A DNA stretch of 64,000 nucleotides from Hyphomicrobium sp. (GTDB lineage: Bacteria > Pseudomonadota > Alphaproteobacteria > Rhizobiales > Hyphomicrobiaceae): NCBI GenBank assembly GCA_016716675.1, contig JADJVG010000007.1:124001-188000 (forward strand), in the 5' to 3' direction. Shown piece after piece: positions 1 to 8,664 of this stretch. The position numbers were made by a program, and so were the translations under genes. The stretch's first letter is position 1. Every line of letters starts with the position of its first letter. The notes under the pieces are model-generated. The model saw only the letters and a program-made list of their open reading frames with translations. It did not search any database and had not been told where the DNA came from.

Positions 1-388
1 GGACCAGACGAGCCGCCTCGTGCGTGTCGGCCAGGCCCAGAAGAGCAACATGACCGTCAACGACTTCAAGCAGGCCCTGTGCAACGCCGCCGGTGGGTGG
101 ATCAAGTGCAACAAGGTCGAAGTTTTCGTCCAGAAGTTCGCCAATTGGCAGACGGTGGCACCGCAAGCCTGCCTGAACTCTACTGGCGCGCAGGTGACAA
201 ACACCGCCTCCGGCAGCGACCTCATCGCTCAATACTCCGGCACGTCCAGCGAAGTTGTGGTCGTGACGACGTGCTACAAGTGGGAGTTTGCCCAGCAGAT
301 TCCCTACGTGAAGCTCGGCAACATGGCTGACGGCGCGATGATGATGCAGACCTCGACAGCGTTCCGCACTGAGCCTTACGCCAACTGA
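1..388 (+). CDS. TadE-like pilus assembly protein, 5' end missing
   Basis: The frame is open from the left edge (codons start at base 2), so the N-terminus lies outside the window. The visible protein begins DQTSRLVRVGQAQ, the segment that normally follows the TadE transmembrane helix (tsRlvRtGqaq). It then has a periplasmic domain with several cysteines (LCNAAGGWIKC, QACLNS, TTCYKWEF). TadE-like pseudopilins are minor components of Flp/Tad pili, anchored in the inner membrane. The next gene is a second TadE-like protein, which supports the call. The GTG at base 20 is internal and not the real start. Confidence 0.75.
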   Translation, partial: DQTSRLVRVGQAQKSNMTVNDFKQALCNAAGGWIKCNKVEVFVQKFANWQTVAPQACLNSTGAQVTNTASGSDLIAQYSGTSSEVVVVTTCYKWEFAQQIPYVKLGNMADGAMMMQTSTAFRTEPYAN

Positions 389-449
389 TCACCGACGCGT
401 CGCGTGCAAGCGCACTCGCAACTTCGGACTTTTACCTGGAACCAAGACC

Positions 450-1073
450 ATGACATTCACGATCCGCCGCCGCATCACACTCCGCCAACGCTTGGCGATC
501 CGGCTGCACCAGTTCAAGGATAATTGCGCTGGCGTTGCCGCTGTCGAGTTCGCCTATCTCTTGCCGCTCCTCATCATCATGACATACGGCGTCATCGAGG
601 CCTCTCGAGCCGTTATGATGCATAAGCGCTTCCAGCGTTCCGTGGCGATGGTCGGCGACCTCGTGGCGCGGGAAGAAACGATCGGCGACAATCAGACTGC
701 GGCGGAGGCCGAGATGGCGGGCATCATGAAAGCCGCCGAACACATCATGACGCCGTATGATTTCAGCTCGCTGCAGATGGGCGTCACGGCCATTGAAGCC
801 GATCCGAACAATGCCAGCATCACCAAAGTGGCGTGGTCGTATCCCTATCATGCGTATCCGGTGCTAGCCTGCGGCTCAAATAAATCCATGCCGGCAGCCG
901 GCATGATTACGAAGGGCAACTCGGCAATTCTCGTTGAGGCGCAGTACACCTACAAGCCGATCCTGACCGACCTCGTGCCCGGCTTCAATGTTTCAGTTCA
1001 GTGGAAAGATCAGATCGCAAACGCGCCGCGCAGCCGCTGCCCAGACTTCGCCGGCAAAAACTGCGATTGCTAA
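450..1073 (+). CDS. TadE/TadG-like pilus assembly protein
   Basis: This 207-residue protein has a short basic N-terminus (RRRITLRQRLAIRL) and then the TadE signature: GVAAVEFAYLLPLLIIM, with the glutamate of a pseudopilin-type helix at about residue 33. A periplasmic region of about 150 residues ends in a cysteine-rich tail (CPDFAGKNCDC). TadE-family proteins are minor pseudopilins of Flp/Tad pili used in surface attachment. It follows another TadE-like gene by 61 bp and is followed by a strong terminator, so these are probably the last two genes of a tad-related operon lying to the left. Membership of TadE rather than TadG is inferred from the short length. Confidence 0.8.
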   Translation: MTFTIRRRITLRQRLAIRLHQFKDNCAGVAAVEFAYLLPLLIIMTYGVIEASRAVMMHKRFQRSVAMVGDLVAREETIGDNQTAAEAEMAGIMKAAEHIMTPYDFSSLQMGVTAIEADPNNASITKVAWSYPYHAYPVLACGSNKSMPAAGMITKGNSAILVEAQYTYKPILTDLVPGFNVSVQWKDQIANAPRSRCPDFAGKNCDC

Positions 1074-1117
1074 CAGCGTTCCGCTGACTGCCCGTTTTTC
1101 CGCCAGTTGCCAAAAAA

Positions 1118-1161
1118 GACGCCATTCAACGGGAGATGCGCTCTCTGTTGAATGGCGTTTT
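1118..1161 (+). terminator. Rho-independent terminator after the TadE genes
   Basis: An 11-bp perfect stem (CGCCATTCAAC at 1120-1130 with GTTGAATGGCG at 1147-1157) encloses a second short helix (GAGA/TCTC) and is followed by TTTT. It ends the TadE gene pair. Confidence 0.8.
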
Positions 1162-1331
1162 CGCTTTGCGGGCATAGAAAACACGGCGCACGCGACCTGA
1201 ACCTCGTTCATCGCGCGCATGATCCGCATCAGCGTAGCGGTCGTGCGAGGCCATGATGCCGGACAAAGCGGGGACGACGGACGAATTATCAAAACACGAG
1301 CAACAGGATGTTTGCCCGGACGATCAATTTC

Positions 1332-1382
1332 GGTATATTCGATATAAGTGATACCGACGTGTATCTATAATAACGACTTATA
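1332..1382. promoter_or_regulatory. Inverted repeats upstream of the TetR gene, possible operator
   Basis: This AT-rich stretch just before the TetR-family gene holds GGTAT (1332-1336) matched by ATACC (1351-1355), and TATAAGT (1343-1349) matched by ACTTATA (1376-1382). TetR repressors usually bind such repeats to control themselves. No defined operator for this family can be recognised, so the assignment is inference. Confidence 0.3.
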
Positions 1383-1401
1383 CTACGAGTAGCGGGAAAA
1401 C

Positions 1402-1986
1402 ATGGCTCGGCGATCAGCGCATTCTCCTGAGGAGTTGCGGCAGCTCATTCTTGCGGCCGCGCAGAGCATTATCGAGAGGGACGGGCTGGTTGGCTTGTCA
1501 GCCCGGGAAATTGCACGAACCATCGGTTATTCTCCGGGCACGCTCTACAATATCTTTGAGAACATTGATGATGTTCTGCTGACGCTGCAAACCCAGATGC
1601 TGGCGCGCGTTATCGACGTTATGAACGCTGTTCCGAAGACATCGCCGCCCAACCAAATGATCGCCGATCTGGCGCGCGCTTATCTCGATTTCGCTCTTGA
1701 GAATAAGCTCATGTGGAATTTGCTGTTTACGCATCAGGTGGCGGCGCCGGCGGCGCTCGTCGATAATATCAACTGCATCAGCGCCATTGTCGCCCAGCCG
1801 GTCGCCGACATGCTGCCCAATGGCAGCCATTCAGAGAGTGACGTGGCCGCCAAAGCCCTGTGGGCGGGCGTCCACGGCGTCACGGCCATCGCCGTGACCG
1901 ACAAGGGACCATCCCTTAACCCCGCAACGGCTCATGTGTTCGTAAACCAGCTCGTCTCGACCTACACGCGCGGGCTGGCGAAATAA
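1402..1986 (+). CDS. TetR/AcrR family regulator with WHG-type C-terminal domain
   Basis: The protein is 194 residues, a usual size for TetR regulators. The N-terminal helix-turn-helix spans about residues 10-55 (LILAAAQSIIERDG, LSAREIARTIGYSPGTLYNIF). The C-terminal ligand domain contains AKALWAGVHGVTAIAV, the pattern that names the WHG-type TetR C-terminal domain. It is probably a repressor that responds to a small molecule. No divergent transporter or enzyme lies next to it: upstream is a terminated pilus operon and downstream an opposing hydrolase gene. The regulon therefore cannot be inferred from context. Inverted repeats immediately upstream suggest autoregulation. Confidence 0.85.
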   Translation: MARRSAHSPEELRQLILAAAQSIIERDGLVGLSAREIARTIGYSPGTLYNIFENIDDVLLTLQTQMLARVIDVMNAVPKTSPPNQMIADLARAYLDFALENKLMWNLLFTHQVAAPAALVDNINCISAIVAQPVADMLPNGSHSESDVAAKALWAGVHGVTAIAVTDKGPSLNPATAHVFVNQLVSTYTRGLAK

Positions 1987-2028
1987 CAGCACTTCGCCCA
2001 GCCGGCGCCAATCGCCGCTACGCAGCCC

Positions 2029-2820
2029 TCAGTTCTGCGGCGGCGTCGGTGTGATCGAGCCCGTCGTCAAACCGGCATCACCGGCTGCAGCGCTGCGATT
2101 GGCGGCAATCACGCCGAACCACGTATCTTTCGGCAACAGCCGCTGCTGCAATCCGCTCCACAAACCATTGGTGGTGACGCCATCGACGAACATCTTGGTC
2201 GGTGGCGATACCATGATCGCGGCGGCTGTTGCGACAGCCATCGCCAGCGAAGCCCACGGATAGCGCCTGTCGAACACTTTGAGCGCGGTGCCGAACGAGG
2301 CTTTGATGCGCGTATCCATAACGTCGACCGAATACAGCTCGTCGAGAACGAGGTGCGTGATGTATCCGAACATCATGAAACCGGCCGCCAGCCACGCGAC
2401 ACCTTCAGGCCGACGCAGCACATAGAAGAACACGATTGCCGTCGCGACTGACGAGAACACGCCCGCCAGAAGCGAGTGCCAGATGCCACGATGCACCGAC
2501 GTCCGGTGAAATACATAATGCAGCCCGTAGCGCACCACCACCAGCGTGCCGAGCCACAGAATCCAAAGCTCCGCGATTGACAAGGTGGCCGCCGCGTTGA
2601 AGAGCGCGGCGAACGAGAAAAATATCCCGAGACCCGCAAACATCGACTTGCTGGCGCGCGAGTCTTTGAGATCGATATCCGGCAGCACAGATCCCAAAAC
2701 ACCGGCCAGCGTGACGGCCACAAGGTTTTCAGGCGCCACCACATCGGCCGCGACGGTTAATGTTGCAAGCGCACCGCAAATGACCGTGCCGACGGCAATA
2801 TGCGTGGTAAAATTCGCCAT
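2029..2820 (-). CDS. YdjM-like membrane-bound metal-dependent hydrolase
   Basis: This 263-residue integral membrane protein starts MANFTTHIAVG and carries the LexA-regulated/YdjM family features. These are an N-terminal TTHIAVG histidine motif, LGSVLPDIDL (a DxD metal-binding motif near residue 50), a central HRGIWHSLLAGV histidine motif and a later THLVLDELYSVD motif. Four or five hydrophobic segments are visible. The frame extends upstream to 3183, but the ATG at 2820 is preceded by GAGGA at good spacing and begins the conserved domain, so it was chosen. The C-terminal 25 residues are low-complexity. It faces the divergent cation transporter, leaving about 200 bp for both promoters. The substrate of the family is unknown. 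Confidence 0.8.
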   Translation of the reverse strand: MANFTTHIAVGTVICGALATLTVAADVVAPENLVAVTLAGVLGSVLPDIDLKDSRASKSMFAGLGIFFSFAALFNAAATLSIAELWILWLGTLVVVRYGLHYVFHRTSVHRGIWHSLLAGVFSSVATAIVFFYVLRRPEGVAWLAAGFMMFGYITHLVLDELYSVDVMDTRIKASFGTALKVFDRRYPWASLAMAVATAAAIMVSPPTKMFVDGVTTNGLWSGLQQRLLPKDTWFGVIAANRSAAAGDAGLTTGSITPTPPQN

Positions 2821-3019
2821 GTGATCCTCGTGCCCCAATCGGTGCGCCGGCGGCCCTGCCCCAAGGGACGAGCCGATATGAAATCCTAGGTTCCATTGGC
2901 CATCTGATTCGCATCGCCAGAGCGAGGCAATCGGGTGGCGTTCGTGTGGATAAGGGAACAATCGAGATTGAGGTGCGCCGGGCTGCGGCTCAGCCGCAAC
3001 GCAGATCTGCCCGGACAGT

Positions 3020-4012
3020 ATGGACACTGGTCCCCTTTGGCCGAATGTGGCACCAGAGGGTCGAACGCGTCGAAGGATCAGGCCGTTGCCCCTAACCCCA
3101 TCACCAGCAGCAACAATCACGTCGAAAATCACCCGACTCGCGGCGATCAACATTGCCGTCGCAGCGGCCGTGATGGGCATCAAATACCTCGCCTATCTCG
3201 TCTCGGGTTCGGTGGCCCTTTTCTCTGATGCGCTCGAAAGTATCGTCAACGTCATGACGGCAATAGCCGCCCTCATTGCTGTACGCATCAGCAGCCAGCC
3301 GGCCGACGAAAAGCACCCATTCGGGCATCACAAGGCGGAATTCTTCGCGGCCATCTTCGAAGGCGCGATGATCATCATCGCGGCTTTGCTCATTTTGATG
3401 AAATGCTACGAAGCCTTCCGCTATGGCGTCACGCTGCAGCAACCAGGCCTCGGCCTCACCATCAATACCGCCGCCGCTGCCATCAATGGCCTGTGGGCTT
3501 ATCTCCTCATCAAGCGCGGCGAAGCGTGGCGCTCGCCGGCCCTGGTCGCTGACGGGCACCACCTGTACACCGACGTCGTAACCTCTGCCGGCGTGATTGT
3601 CGGCCTGCTGCTGGCCATTTTGACCGGCTGGCATTGGCTCGATCCCCTGCTCGCGGCGATCGTGGCGCTCAACATTCTGCGCGCGGGATACAAAATTGCG
3701 ATGCAATCAATGTCGAGCCTCATGGATCAGGCGGCCAGTCCTGACATCGAGGAGCGCATTCGCAAGGTCATCACGATCAACGGTCACGGCGCCATGCAGG
3801 CCCATGACATTCGCACGCGGCAAGCCGGACGGGCGCTGTTCATCGAGTTCCATCTCGTCGTGCCGGGCCGGATGACGGTCTACGACGCGCATGTGATATG
3901 TGATCGCCTCGAAGATGCGATCGAGGCCGAGATCGAAGGGTCGGAAGTGGTGATCCATGTCGAGCCTGACTTCAAGGTCAAGACCGGCATCGAAGGCGCC
4001 GTTGATCTCTAG
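3020..4012 (+). CDS. Cation diffusion facilitator family transporter
   Basis: This is an inner-membrane divalent-metal/proton antiporter. About six transmembrane segments span residues 40-230, followed by a cytoplasmic domain (IEERIRKVITINGHGAMQAHDIRTRQAG to the end) typical of the CDF family. The site-A motif of helix 5 is present (HHLYTD, HxxxD). In helix 2 the matching residues read SDALESIVN, so ExxxN stands where zinc-type members have HxxxD or DxxxD. Metal specificity is therefore uncertain. The ATG at 3020 gives a long N-terminal tail. A TTG at 3086 preceded by GAAGGA would remove it and may be the true start. Confidence 0.85.
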   Translation: MDTGPLWPNVAPEGRTRRRIRPLPLTPSPAATITSKITRLAAINIAVAAAVMGIKYLAYLVSGSVALFSDALESIVNVMTAIAALIAVRISSQPADEKHPFGHHKAEFFAAIFEGAMIIIAALLILMKCYEAFRYGVTLQQPGLGLTINTAAAAINGLWAYLLIKRGEAWRSPALVADGHHLYTDVVTSAGVIVGLLLAILTGWHWLDPLLAAIVALNILRAGYKIAMQSMSSLMDQAASPDIEERIRKVITINGHGAMQAHDIRTRQAGRALFIEFHLVVPGRMTVYDAHVICDRLEDAIEAEIEGSEVVIHVEPDFKVKTGIEGAVDL

Positions 4013-4030
4013 TCGAGCGCTTTTCAGCGG

Positions 4031-5137
4031 TCAGCTTGCAGGTTGGCCGATCGCGGTATTTTCCGAATAAATTGGGCCGTCGCCTGCCCCGAACCGGGCG
4101 CGCTGCTGCGCGACGCGAATGAAGTCTCGCGCCCGATCGAGAAGTGATTGACCGGCTGCGTCAGCCTCTTCAGCCAGTTGGAGCGGGACGTCAGGTGCGC
4201 GATGCAGTCTAGCGGCGGCACGCGTGGCAGCGATGAACGCCGCGATGTGATCGGTCAACGACGGCAAGGCTTCATCCGGCATTTGCAGTTCCGTCACCGG
4301 CACAGTGGCGATGTCATCGGTCGGCCCAGCCAACGCGATCACATCTGTCCCGCGATCACGAACGACGCGATGCGCCGGCGCGACCAATGACAGATCAACG
4401 CGCTTTGCTGCTGTGAGCGGTGTACGACTGTGTGCTTGCCGCACGTGATCGGTGTCGCCCGCTTGCGCGTTTGCTGCCGCAACGCGCACTGCAGGCGTCT
4501 CCAATTTGAGGCGTCCGATCGCGGCGTCATGTGCATCGTCGAACGACGCGAAACGTCCGATAAAGCCAGGCACCGGCGGGTACGTCCGATGTTTGCTGTA
4601 GCGCGCCTCCGCGAGGTCCGGCGGCTGGACAACAACGACTTCAAGTTCCGCCACGCCGCGACTGCGAAATCCAAGACGTTCCGCAGTCGCGCGCGACACA
4701 TCAAGCTTGCGGTCGCCGCGGTAGGGTCCGGCGTTTGTCACGCGCACGACGGCGGCCAGTTTGGTCTTATGGTTGTAGAGCAACAGCACCGTGCCGTCGG
4801 GGAAGATCGGACTGGCGGCGTTGTCGGCAAGATCGGGCCGGAAGACCGCGCCCGAGCTAGTCAATCCGCAGGGGTTGAAGCGGTCGCGCCGGCAATCGTC
4901 ATAGTACGACGCCAGCAACATTCCGCGCCGCCCCACCATGCCGTCCATCTCGTCGACGGTGTTGACGCGATGGCACCAGCCGCCGAAGCAGTGCACCGCG
5001 CCCGGCGTCTTGGCGAGGCTGGCGACGATGCAACAAGTTGCGCAAGCATGCACAGCGCGGCGGCGAACGCAGCGCACGCGACCGTTCCAGACATCAGACT
5101 TGGGAGCGCCGCGCTTTGGCAGCTGCGCCGTGACCAT
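4031..5137 (-). CDS. RlpA-like double-psi beta-barrel protein, degenerate active site
   Basis: The middle of this protein (about residues 75-165) matches the RlpA-type double-psi beta-barrel of septal-ring lytic transglycosylases: ASYYDDC, GLTSSGAVF, FPDGTVLLLYN, VVRVTNAGPYRGDRKLDVS, ATAERLGFRSRGVAELEV. Catalytic family members read SGE, AAHxTLP and NDRGP. Here the corresponding positions read SGA, AASPIFP and TNAGP, so the conserved Glu, His and Asp all appear to be lost. It may bind glycan without cleaving it. The N-terminal 45 residues hold a possible export signal after an Arg-rich stretch, and the true start may be internal. The C-terminal half is low-complexity and unassigned. Confidence 0.65.
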   Translation of the reverse strand: MVTAQLPKRGAPKSDVWNGRVRCVRRRAVHACATCCIVASLAKTPGAVHCFGGWCHRVNTVDEMDGMVGRRGMLLASYYDDCRRDRFNPCGLTSSGAVFRPDLADNAASPIFPDGTVLLLYNHKTKLAAVVRVTNAGPYRGDRKLDVSRATAERLGFRSRGVAELEVVVVQPPDLAEARYSKHRTYPPVPGFIGRFASFDDAHDAAIGRLKLETPAVRVAAANAQAGDTDHVRQAHSRTPLTAAKRVDLSLVAPAHRVVRDRGTDVIALAGPTDDIATVPVTELQMPDEALPSLTDHIAAFIAATRAAARLHRAPDVPLQLAEEADAAGQSLLDRARDFIRVAQQRARFGAGDGPIYSENTAIGQPAS

Positions 5138-5291
5138 GCCGGCATTTGAAGCACACCTTCAGCGGGGCCAAGCGCCCCGAACCTCAAGCGTTCAAAATAC
5201 CCCGAGAGCGCCGTAAATATGGTTAATGAAGCGAAAAATGCGCGTTACGGCAGCGCTTTAACTACCAATTCTGCGATTAAAACTTAACTGA

Positions 5292-6701
5292 TTATTGCTG
5301 CCGCTCGGCCCACAGGTCGTAATCGTCGGCTTCGACCACTTTGGCGCGCACGATGTCGCCCGGCTTGACGCCGGTGTCGCCGTTCAAAAACACGCTGCCG
5401 TCGATTTCTGGCGCATCCCACTTCGAGCGGCCGAGCGCGCCGTCCTCATCGACTTCGTCGATCAGCACGTCGATCACGCGGCCGACCTTTTCAGCGAGCA
5501 AGCTGGCGCTGACCGCTTTCTGCGCTTCCATGAAGCGATGCCAACGCTCTTCCTTGACCTCTTCGGGCACGGCGCCTTCGAGATCGTTGGCGACGGCGCC
5601 CGCCACGGCTTCATATTTGAAGCATCCGGCGCGGTTGATCTTCGCCTCTTTGAGCCAGTCGAGAAGTTGGTTGAAATCAGCCTCCGTCTCACCGGGGAAG
5701 CCGACGATGAACGTCGAGCGGATTGCCAGATCCGGGCAGACGTCGCGCCAGCGGCGAATGCGTTCCGCAGTTTTTTCCTGCGACGCCGGACGGCGCATCG
5801 ACTTCAACACGCTGGGGCTTGCGTGCTGAAACGGAATATCGAGATAGGGTAGGATTTTGCCGTCGGCCATCAGCGGTATCACGTCATCGACATGCGGATA
5901 GGGGTAGACGTAATGCATCCGCACCCACGCGCCGAGATCACCGAGCGCGCGCGACAGATCGAGGAATTTCGCCTTTAGTGGCGCGCCTTTCCAAGGGCTT
6001 TCGGCATATTTGATATCGAGGCCGTAGGCGCTGGTATCCTGGCTGATCACCAGCAGTTCCTTGACGCCGGCTTTCACCAAGCGTTCGGCTTCCGACATCA
6101 CATGATTGGCGGGGCGGCTGGCGAGATCGCCGCGCAACGACGGGATGATGCAAAACGTGCAACGGTTGTTGCAGCCTTCCGAGATCTTCAGATACGCGTA
6201 ATGGCGCGGCGTCAGATGCAAGCCTTCCGGCGGCACCAGATCGACATAAGGATCATGCAGCGGCGGCACTGCCCCGTGCACGGCTTCCACGACCTGCTCG
6301 TATTGATGCGGTCCGGTGACGGCGAGCACGCCGGGATGGGCCTCGCGGATGCGCCCCTCTTCGACGCCGAAACATCCAGTGACGATAACGCGGCCGTTCT
6401 CGGCCATGGCTTCGCCGATCGCATCCAGACTTTCCTGCTTGGCGGAATCGAGAAAGCCACAGGTGTTGACCACAACCACATCGGCGCCATCATAGTTCGA
6501 CGCAATTTCGTAGCCTTCGGAGCGCAACTTCGTGATGATGCGTTCGCTGTCGACGAGCGCCTTCGGGCAGCCGAGCGAAACGAAGCCGACCTTGGGCGCG
6601 GCTTTCAGGCTCGCGCCGGCACCGGCAACGGAACTATCGGCCGCGGCGCGGCGCAGCTTTGGCGTGGCGTTGGCGCCGGTGTGGGTCGAGGATTTGCTCA
6701 T
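5292..6701 (-). CDS. rimO: Ribosomal protein S12 methylthiotransferase RimO
   Basis: RimO is a radical-SAM enzyme that adds a methylthio group to an aspartate of ribosomal protein S12. All parts of the 469-residue protein fit. The N-terminal UPF0004 domain has the three auxiliary-cluster cysteines (SLGCPK, NTCGF, TGCFG). The radical-SAM motif CNNRCTFC follows ISEG, with the downstream RGDLASRP and QDTSAYG blocks. A C-terminal TRAM domain ends near AEDYDLWA-type sequence. Before the domain lies a 35-residue Ala/Ser-rich extension, so an internal start cannot be excluded. It is a stand-alone gene with divergent neighbours. Confidence 0.95.
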   Translation of the reverse strand: MSKSSTHTGANATPKLRRAAADSSVAGAGASLKAAPKVGFVSLGCPKALVDSERIITKLRSEGYEIASNYDGADVVVVNTCGFLDSAKQESLDAIGEAMAENGRVIVTGCFGVEEGRIREAHPGVLAVTGPHQYEQVVEAVHGAVPPLHDPYVDLVPPEGLHLTPRHYAYLKISEGCNNRCTFCIIPSLRGDLASRPANHVMSEAERLVKAGVKELLVISQDTSAYGLDIKYAESPWKGAPLKAKFLDLSRALGDLGAWVRMHYVYPYPHVDDVIPLMADGKILPYLDIPFQHASPSVLKSMRRPASQEKTAERIRRWRDVCPDLAIRSTFIVGFPGETEADFNQLLDWLKEAKINRAGCFKYEAVAGAVANDLEGAVPEEVKEERWHRFMEAQKAVSASLLAEKVGRVIDVLIDEVDEDGALGRSKWDAPEIDGSVFLNGDTGVKPGDIVRAKVVEADDYDLWAERQQ

Positions 6702-6777
6702 GCGGCGCTTCTATCTGTGGCGCGGGTCCAGCGCAATTGCGAGAGTGTAGCAGGCAACAGCAGGACACCGCTTGACC

Positions 6778-6960
6778 ATGATTTCCGACGCAAAACCAGG
6801 GGCGGTGACCGCAGGGCCAGCGTTACCAGAACTTATGACCGGCCCGCACGACGCGCCGCTAACCCTGCTGGCGACGGCTAGGCAGTGGCTTGCCGAGGGC
6901 CGGCCCGTGGCCGAGGCGACCGCCATCGCAGCCGCGTTTAACGGGAAGCTGACATCATGA
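6778..6960 (+). CDS. Small ORF, possible remnant of an XdhC-type gene
   Basis: A 60-residue reading frame whose stop overlaps the start of the next gene by ATGA, which indicates translational coupling. The stretch LATARQWLAEGRPVAEAT resembles the N-terminus of XdhC/CoxI molybdenum-enzyme maturation proteins, and the end AAAFNGKLTS could be an XdhC-like C-terminus. XdhC is often encoded just before a MobA-like nucleotidyltransferase, as here. I infer that an xdhC gene may have lost its centre in frame. The alternative is a genuine small protein of unknown function. A TTG at 6772 is another possible start. Confidence 0.4.
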   Translation: MISDAKPGAVTAGPALPELMTGPHDAPLTLLATARQWLAEGRPVAEATAIAAAFNGKLTS

Positions 6961-7555
6961 CCGTCTCTGCCATCATCGTCGCGGCGGGCCGCTCATCGCG
7001 ATTTGAAGCCGGCCATAAATTACTGGCAAAGCTCGATGGCGTGCCGCTGATCCGCTACGCCGCGGCTTCGCTCGACGCTTCACCCATTACCGACGTTGTG
7101 CTGGTGATTGGCGCGGACGGCCAAGCGATTGCCGACGCCGCTGGACCAGGCCGCCGCCGCGTGGTCGTCAACAGCAAAGCTGCCGAAGGATTATCAACAT
7201 CGATCCAAGCCGGGCTTGGGGCACTCGATCCGGCGTCCAGCGGCGCCATGATCGTGCTCGCCGATATGCCAGGCGTAACCAGCGCCATCATCACCCAACT
7301 TTGCCAGACGTTTTCCGATACCGGTTGCAAAAGAATCGTCTTTCCGCAGACCGCCGAAGGTCGTCAGGGCAATCCCGTTTTGTGGCCGCGTGCGCTCTTG
7401 CTGAACTGATGGCGCTGACCGGCGATACCGGCGGCAAAGCGGTGCTCGCCGCACACAAAGACCTGCACGCGCCGGTGCGGATCGACGGGCAAGCCGCGAC
7501 CTTTGACGTCGATACCGTTGCGGATCTTGAAAACGTCAAAGACGCAGCGCGCTAA
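6957..7555 (+). pseudogene. MobA-like nucleotidyltransferase, single frameshift
   Basis: The product is a MobA/MocA-type NTP transferase of the kind that makes cytidylylated or guanylylated molybdopterin cofactor. The signature AAGRSSRFEAGHKLLA lies near the N-terminus, followed by STSIQAGLGAL, VLADMPGVTS and EGRQGNPVLWPRAL. The frame then ends early at 7409. The expected continuation, AELMALTGDTGGKAVLAAHK through AATFDVDTVADLENV, is read in another frame to 7555. Restoring one base near 7398-7400 gives 599+1 = 600 bases, an intact protein of 199 residues. This may be a sequence error rather than real decay. Confidence 0.8.
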
Positions 7556-8664
7556 CCCCAGCGCCTGAGATGATTGTCGAACGCGACATCACTCAGTTGC
7601 GTTTCGGAAATCAGTTCCGCGCCCGGCACCTCGTGCCGGATGACGCCAAAGCCGGACGACTCTGCGAATTGCCCGCCCGGTTCACCAGCAATACCGCAAA
7701 CGTCTTTCAGCTCGCTCGTTGCTTTGATGGTTCCGGATGCCGCGTCGATATAGACGACCCGGCCGGCTTTCGGCGCGCTGGCTGCAATGATCGACCGGTC
7801 GGCGCTGGCGGCGACCGAGCCGATGTAGCCTTTCACGTCGACACATTGCGCGGCAGGCGGTTCAATCAAACGGACGCGGCGGCTGGTACCAGCAGACCCA
7901 ATAACCTGCGGGATTTCGGTTTGCGCGCCTTCCCACTGCGCGCCGAACCAGACGAGGCCGGCAGCATCCGCCGCGACGTGGCGGATGGACAGTTGCTTCA
8001 GTTCCGCCGGCAAGGTGTGCTTGGCCAACAGCACACCGCTCTCCGCATCGACAAATGTCAGCGAGGGCTGCATCGCGTCGCGATTGATGTCGATGCGTTC
8101 GAAATCCGGCACCGTGTCGAGGCCGCCGTTGGCGACCGCAAGCGTCTTGCCATCGTCGAGCAGGATGATCTCGTGCGGGCCAACGCCATGGCTCGGATGC
8201 TCGCCGATTTTCTTGTAGCCTTTCGCAACGTCATAAATACCGATGACGCCGCGCCCGCCCGGAATGTCGTTCTCCGACACATAGAGCAGTCGGCCATCGT
8301 GTGAAAAAACGCCGTGACCATAGAAGTGCCGATCCGACGCCGCCGTAAAAACCACTGGCGTCGCGCCGGTTTCGATTGTGAACCCGACTGCGAACGTTCC
8401 TGGCCGCCGGGCAAAAGCGACTGCGCGGCCACTCAGCCAATGCAGCGCGATATCGTGGCCGCGTGCCGACAACGGTACCTCGCGTACGATACTGCCATCA
8501 GCCGCCAGCAGCAGCACCGCAAACCGGCCATCGCCGTGACGGATTGCCGATACGAACGCGACATCGCTTCGCGGGCCACCTGCCCACGCGAAATTCGCCT
8601 GTCCGCCGACAAATGCGAGCGTGCCGAGCAACAGGGCGCGCCTATCAATCTCCATCGAGTTCAT
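7552..8664 (-). CDS. DUF1513 periplasmic beta-propeller-like protein
   Basis: This 370-residue protein starts with a Tat-like signal (MEIDRRALLLGTLAFVGG, then a hydrophobic stretch to AWA). Motifs of the DUF1513 family follow: HGVFSHDGRLLYVSENDI, YKKIGEHPSHGVGPHEI and LAVANGGLDTVPD. The spacing of blade-like repeats suggests a seven-bladed propeller. DUF1513 genes are habitually found with imelysin genes in iron-related operons, and here the start overlaps the end of an imelysin gene by up to 20 bp. The second ATG at 8655 is an equally plausible start. A structural or metal-binding role in the periplasm is inferred from context only. Confidence 0.85.
   Translation of the reverse strand: MNSMEIDRRALLLGTLAFVGGQANFAWAGGPRSDVAFVSAIRHGDGRFAVLLLAADGSIVREVPLSARGHDIALHWLSGRAVAFARRPGTFAVGFTIETGATPVVFTAASDRHFYGHGVFSHDGRLLYVSENDIPGGRGVIGIYDVAKGYKKIGEHPSHGVGPHEIILLDDGKTLAVANGGLDTVPDFERIDINRDAMQPSLTFVDAESGVLLAKHTLPAELKQLSIRHVAADAAGLVWFGAQWEGAQTEIPQVIGSAGTSRRVRLIEPPAAQCVDVKGYIGSVAASADRSIIAASAPKAGRVVYIDAASGTIKATSELKDVCGIAGEPGGQFAESSGFGVIRHEVPGAELISETQLSDVAFDNHLRRWG

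Noticed and set aside
2821..3183. Extension of the YdjM-like gene by 121 codons upstream
   Set aside because: The extension overlaps the divergent transporter start, has no domain similarity, and a good ribosome site precedes the ATG at 2820.
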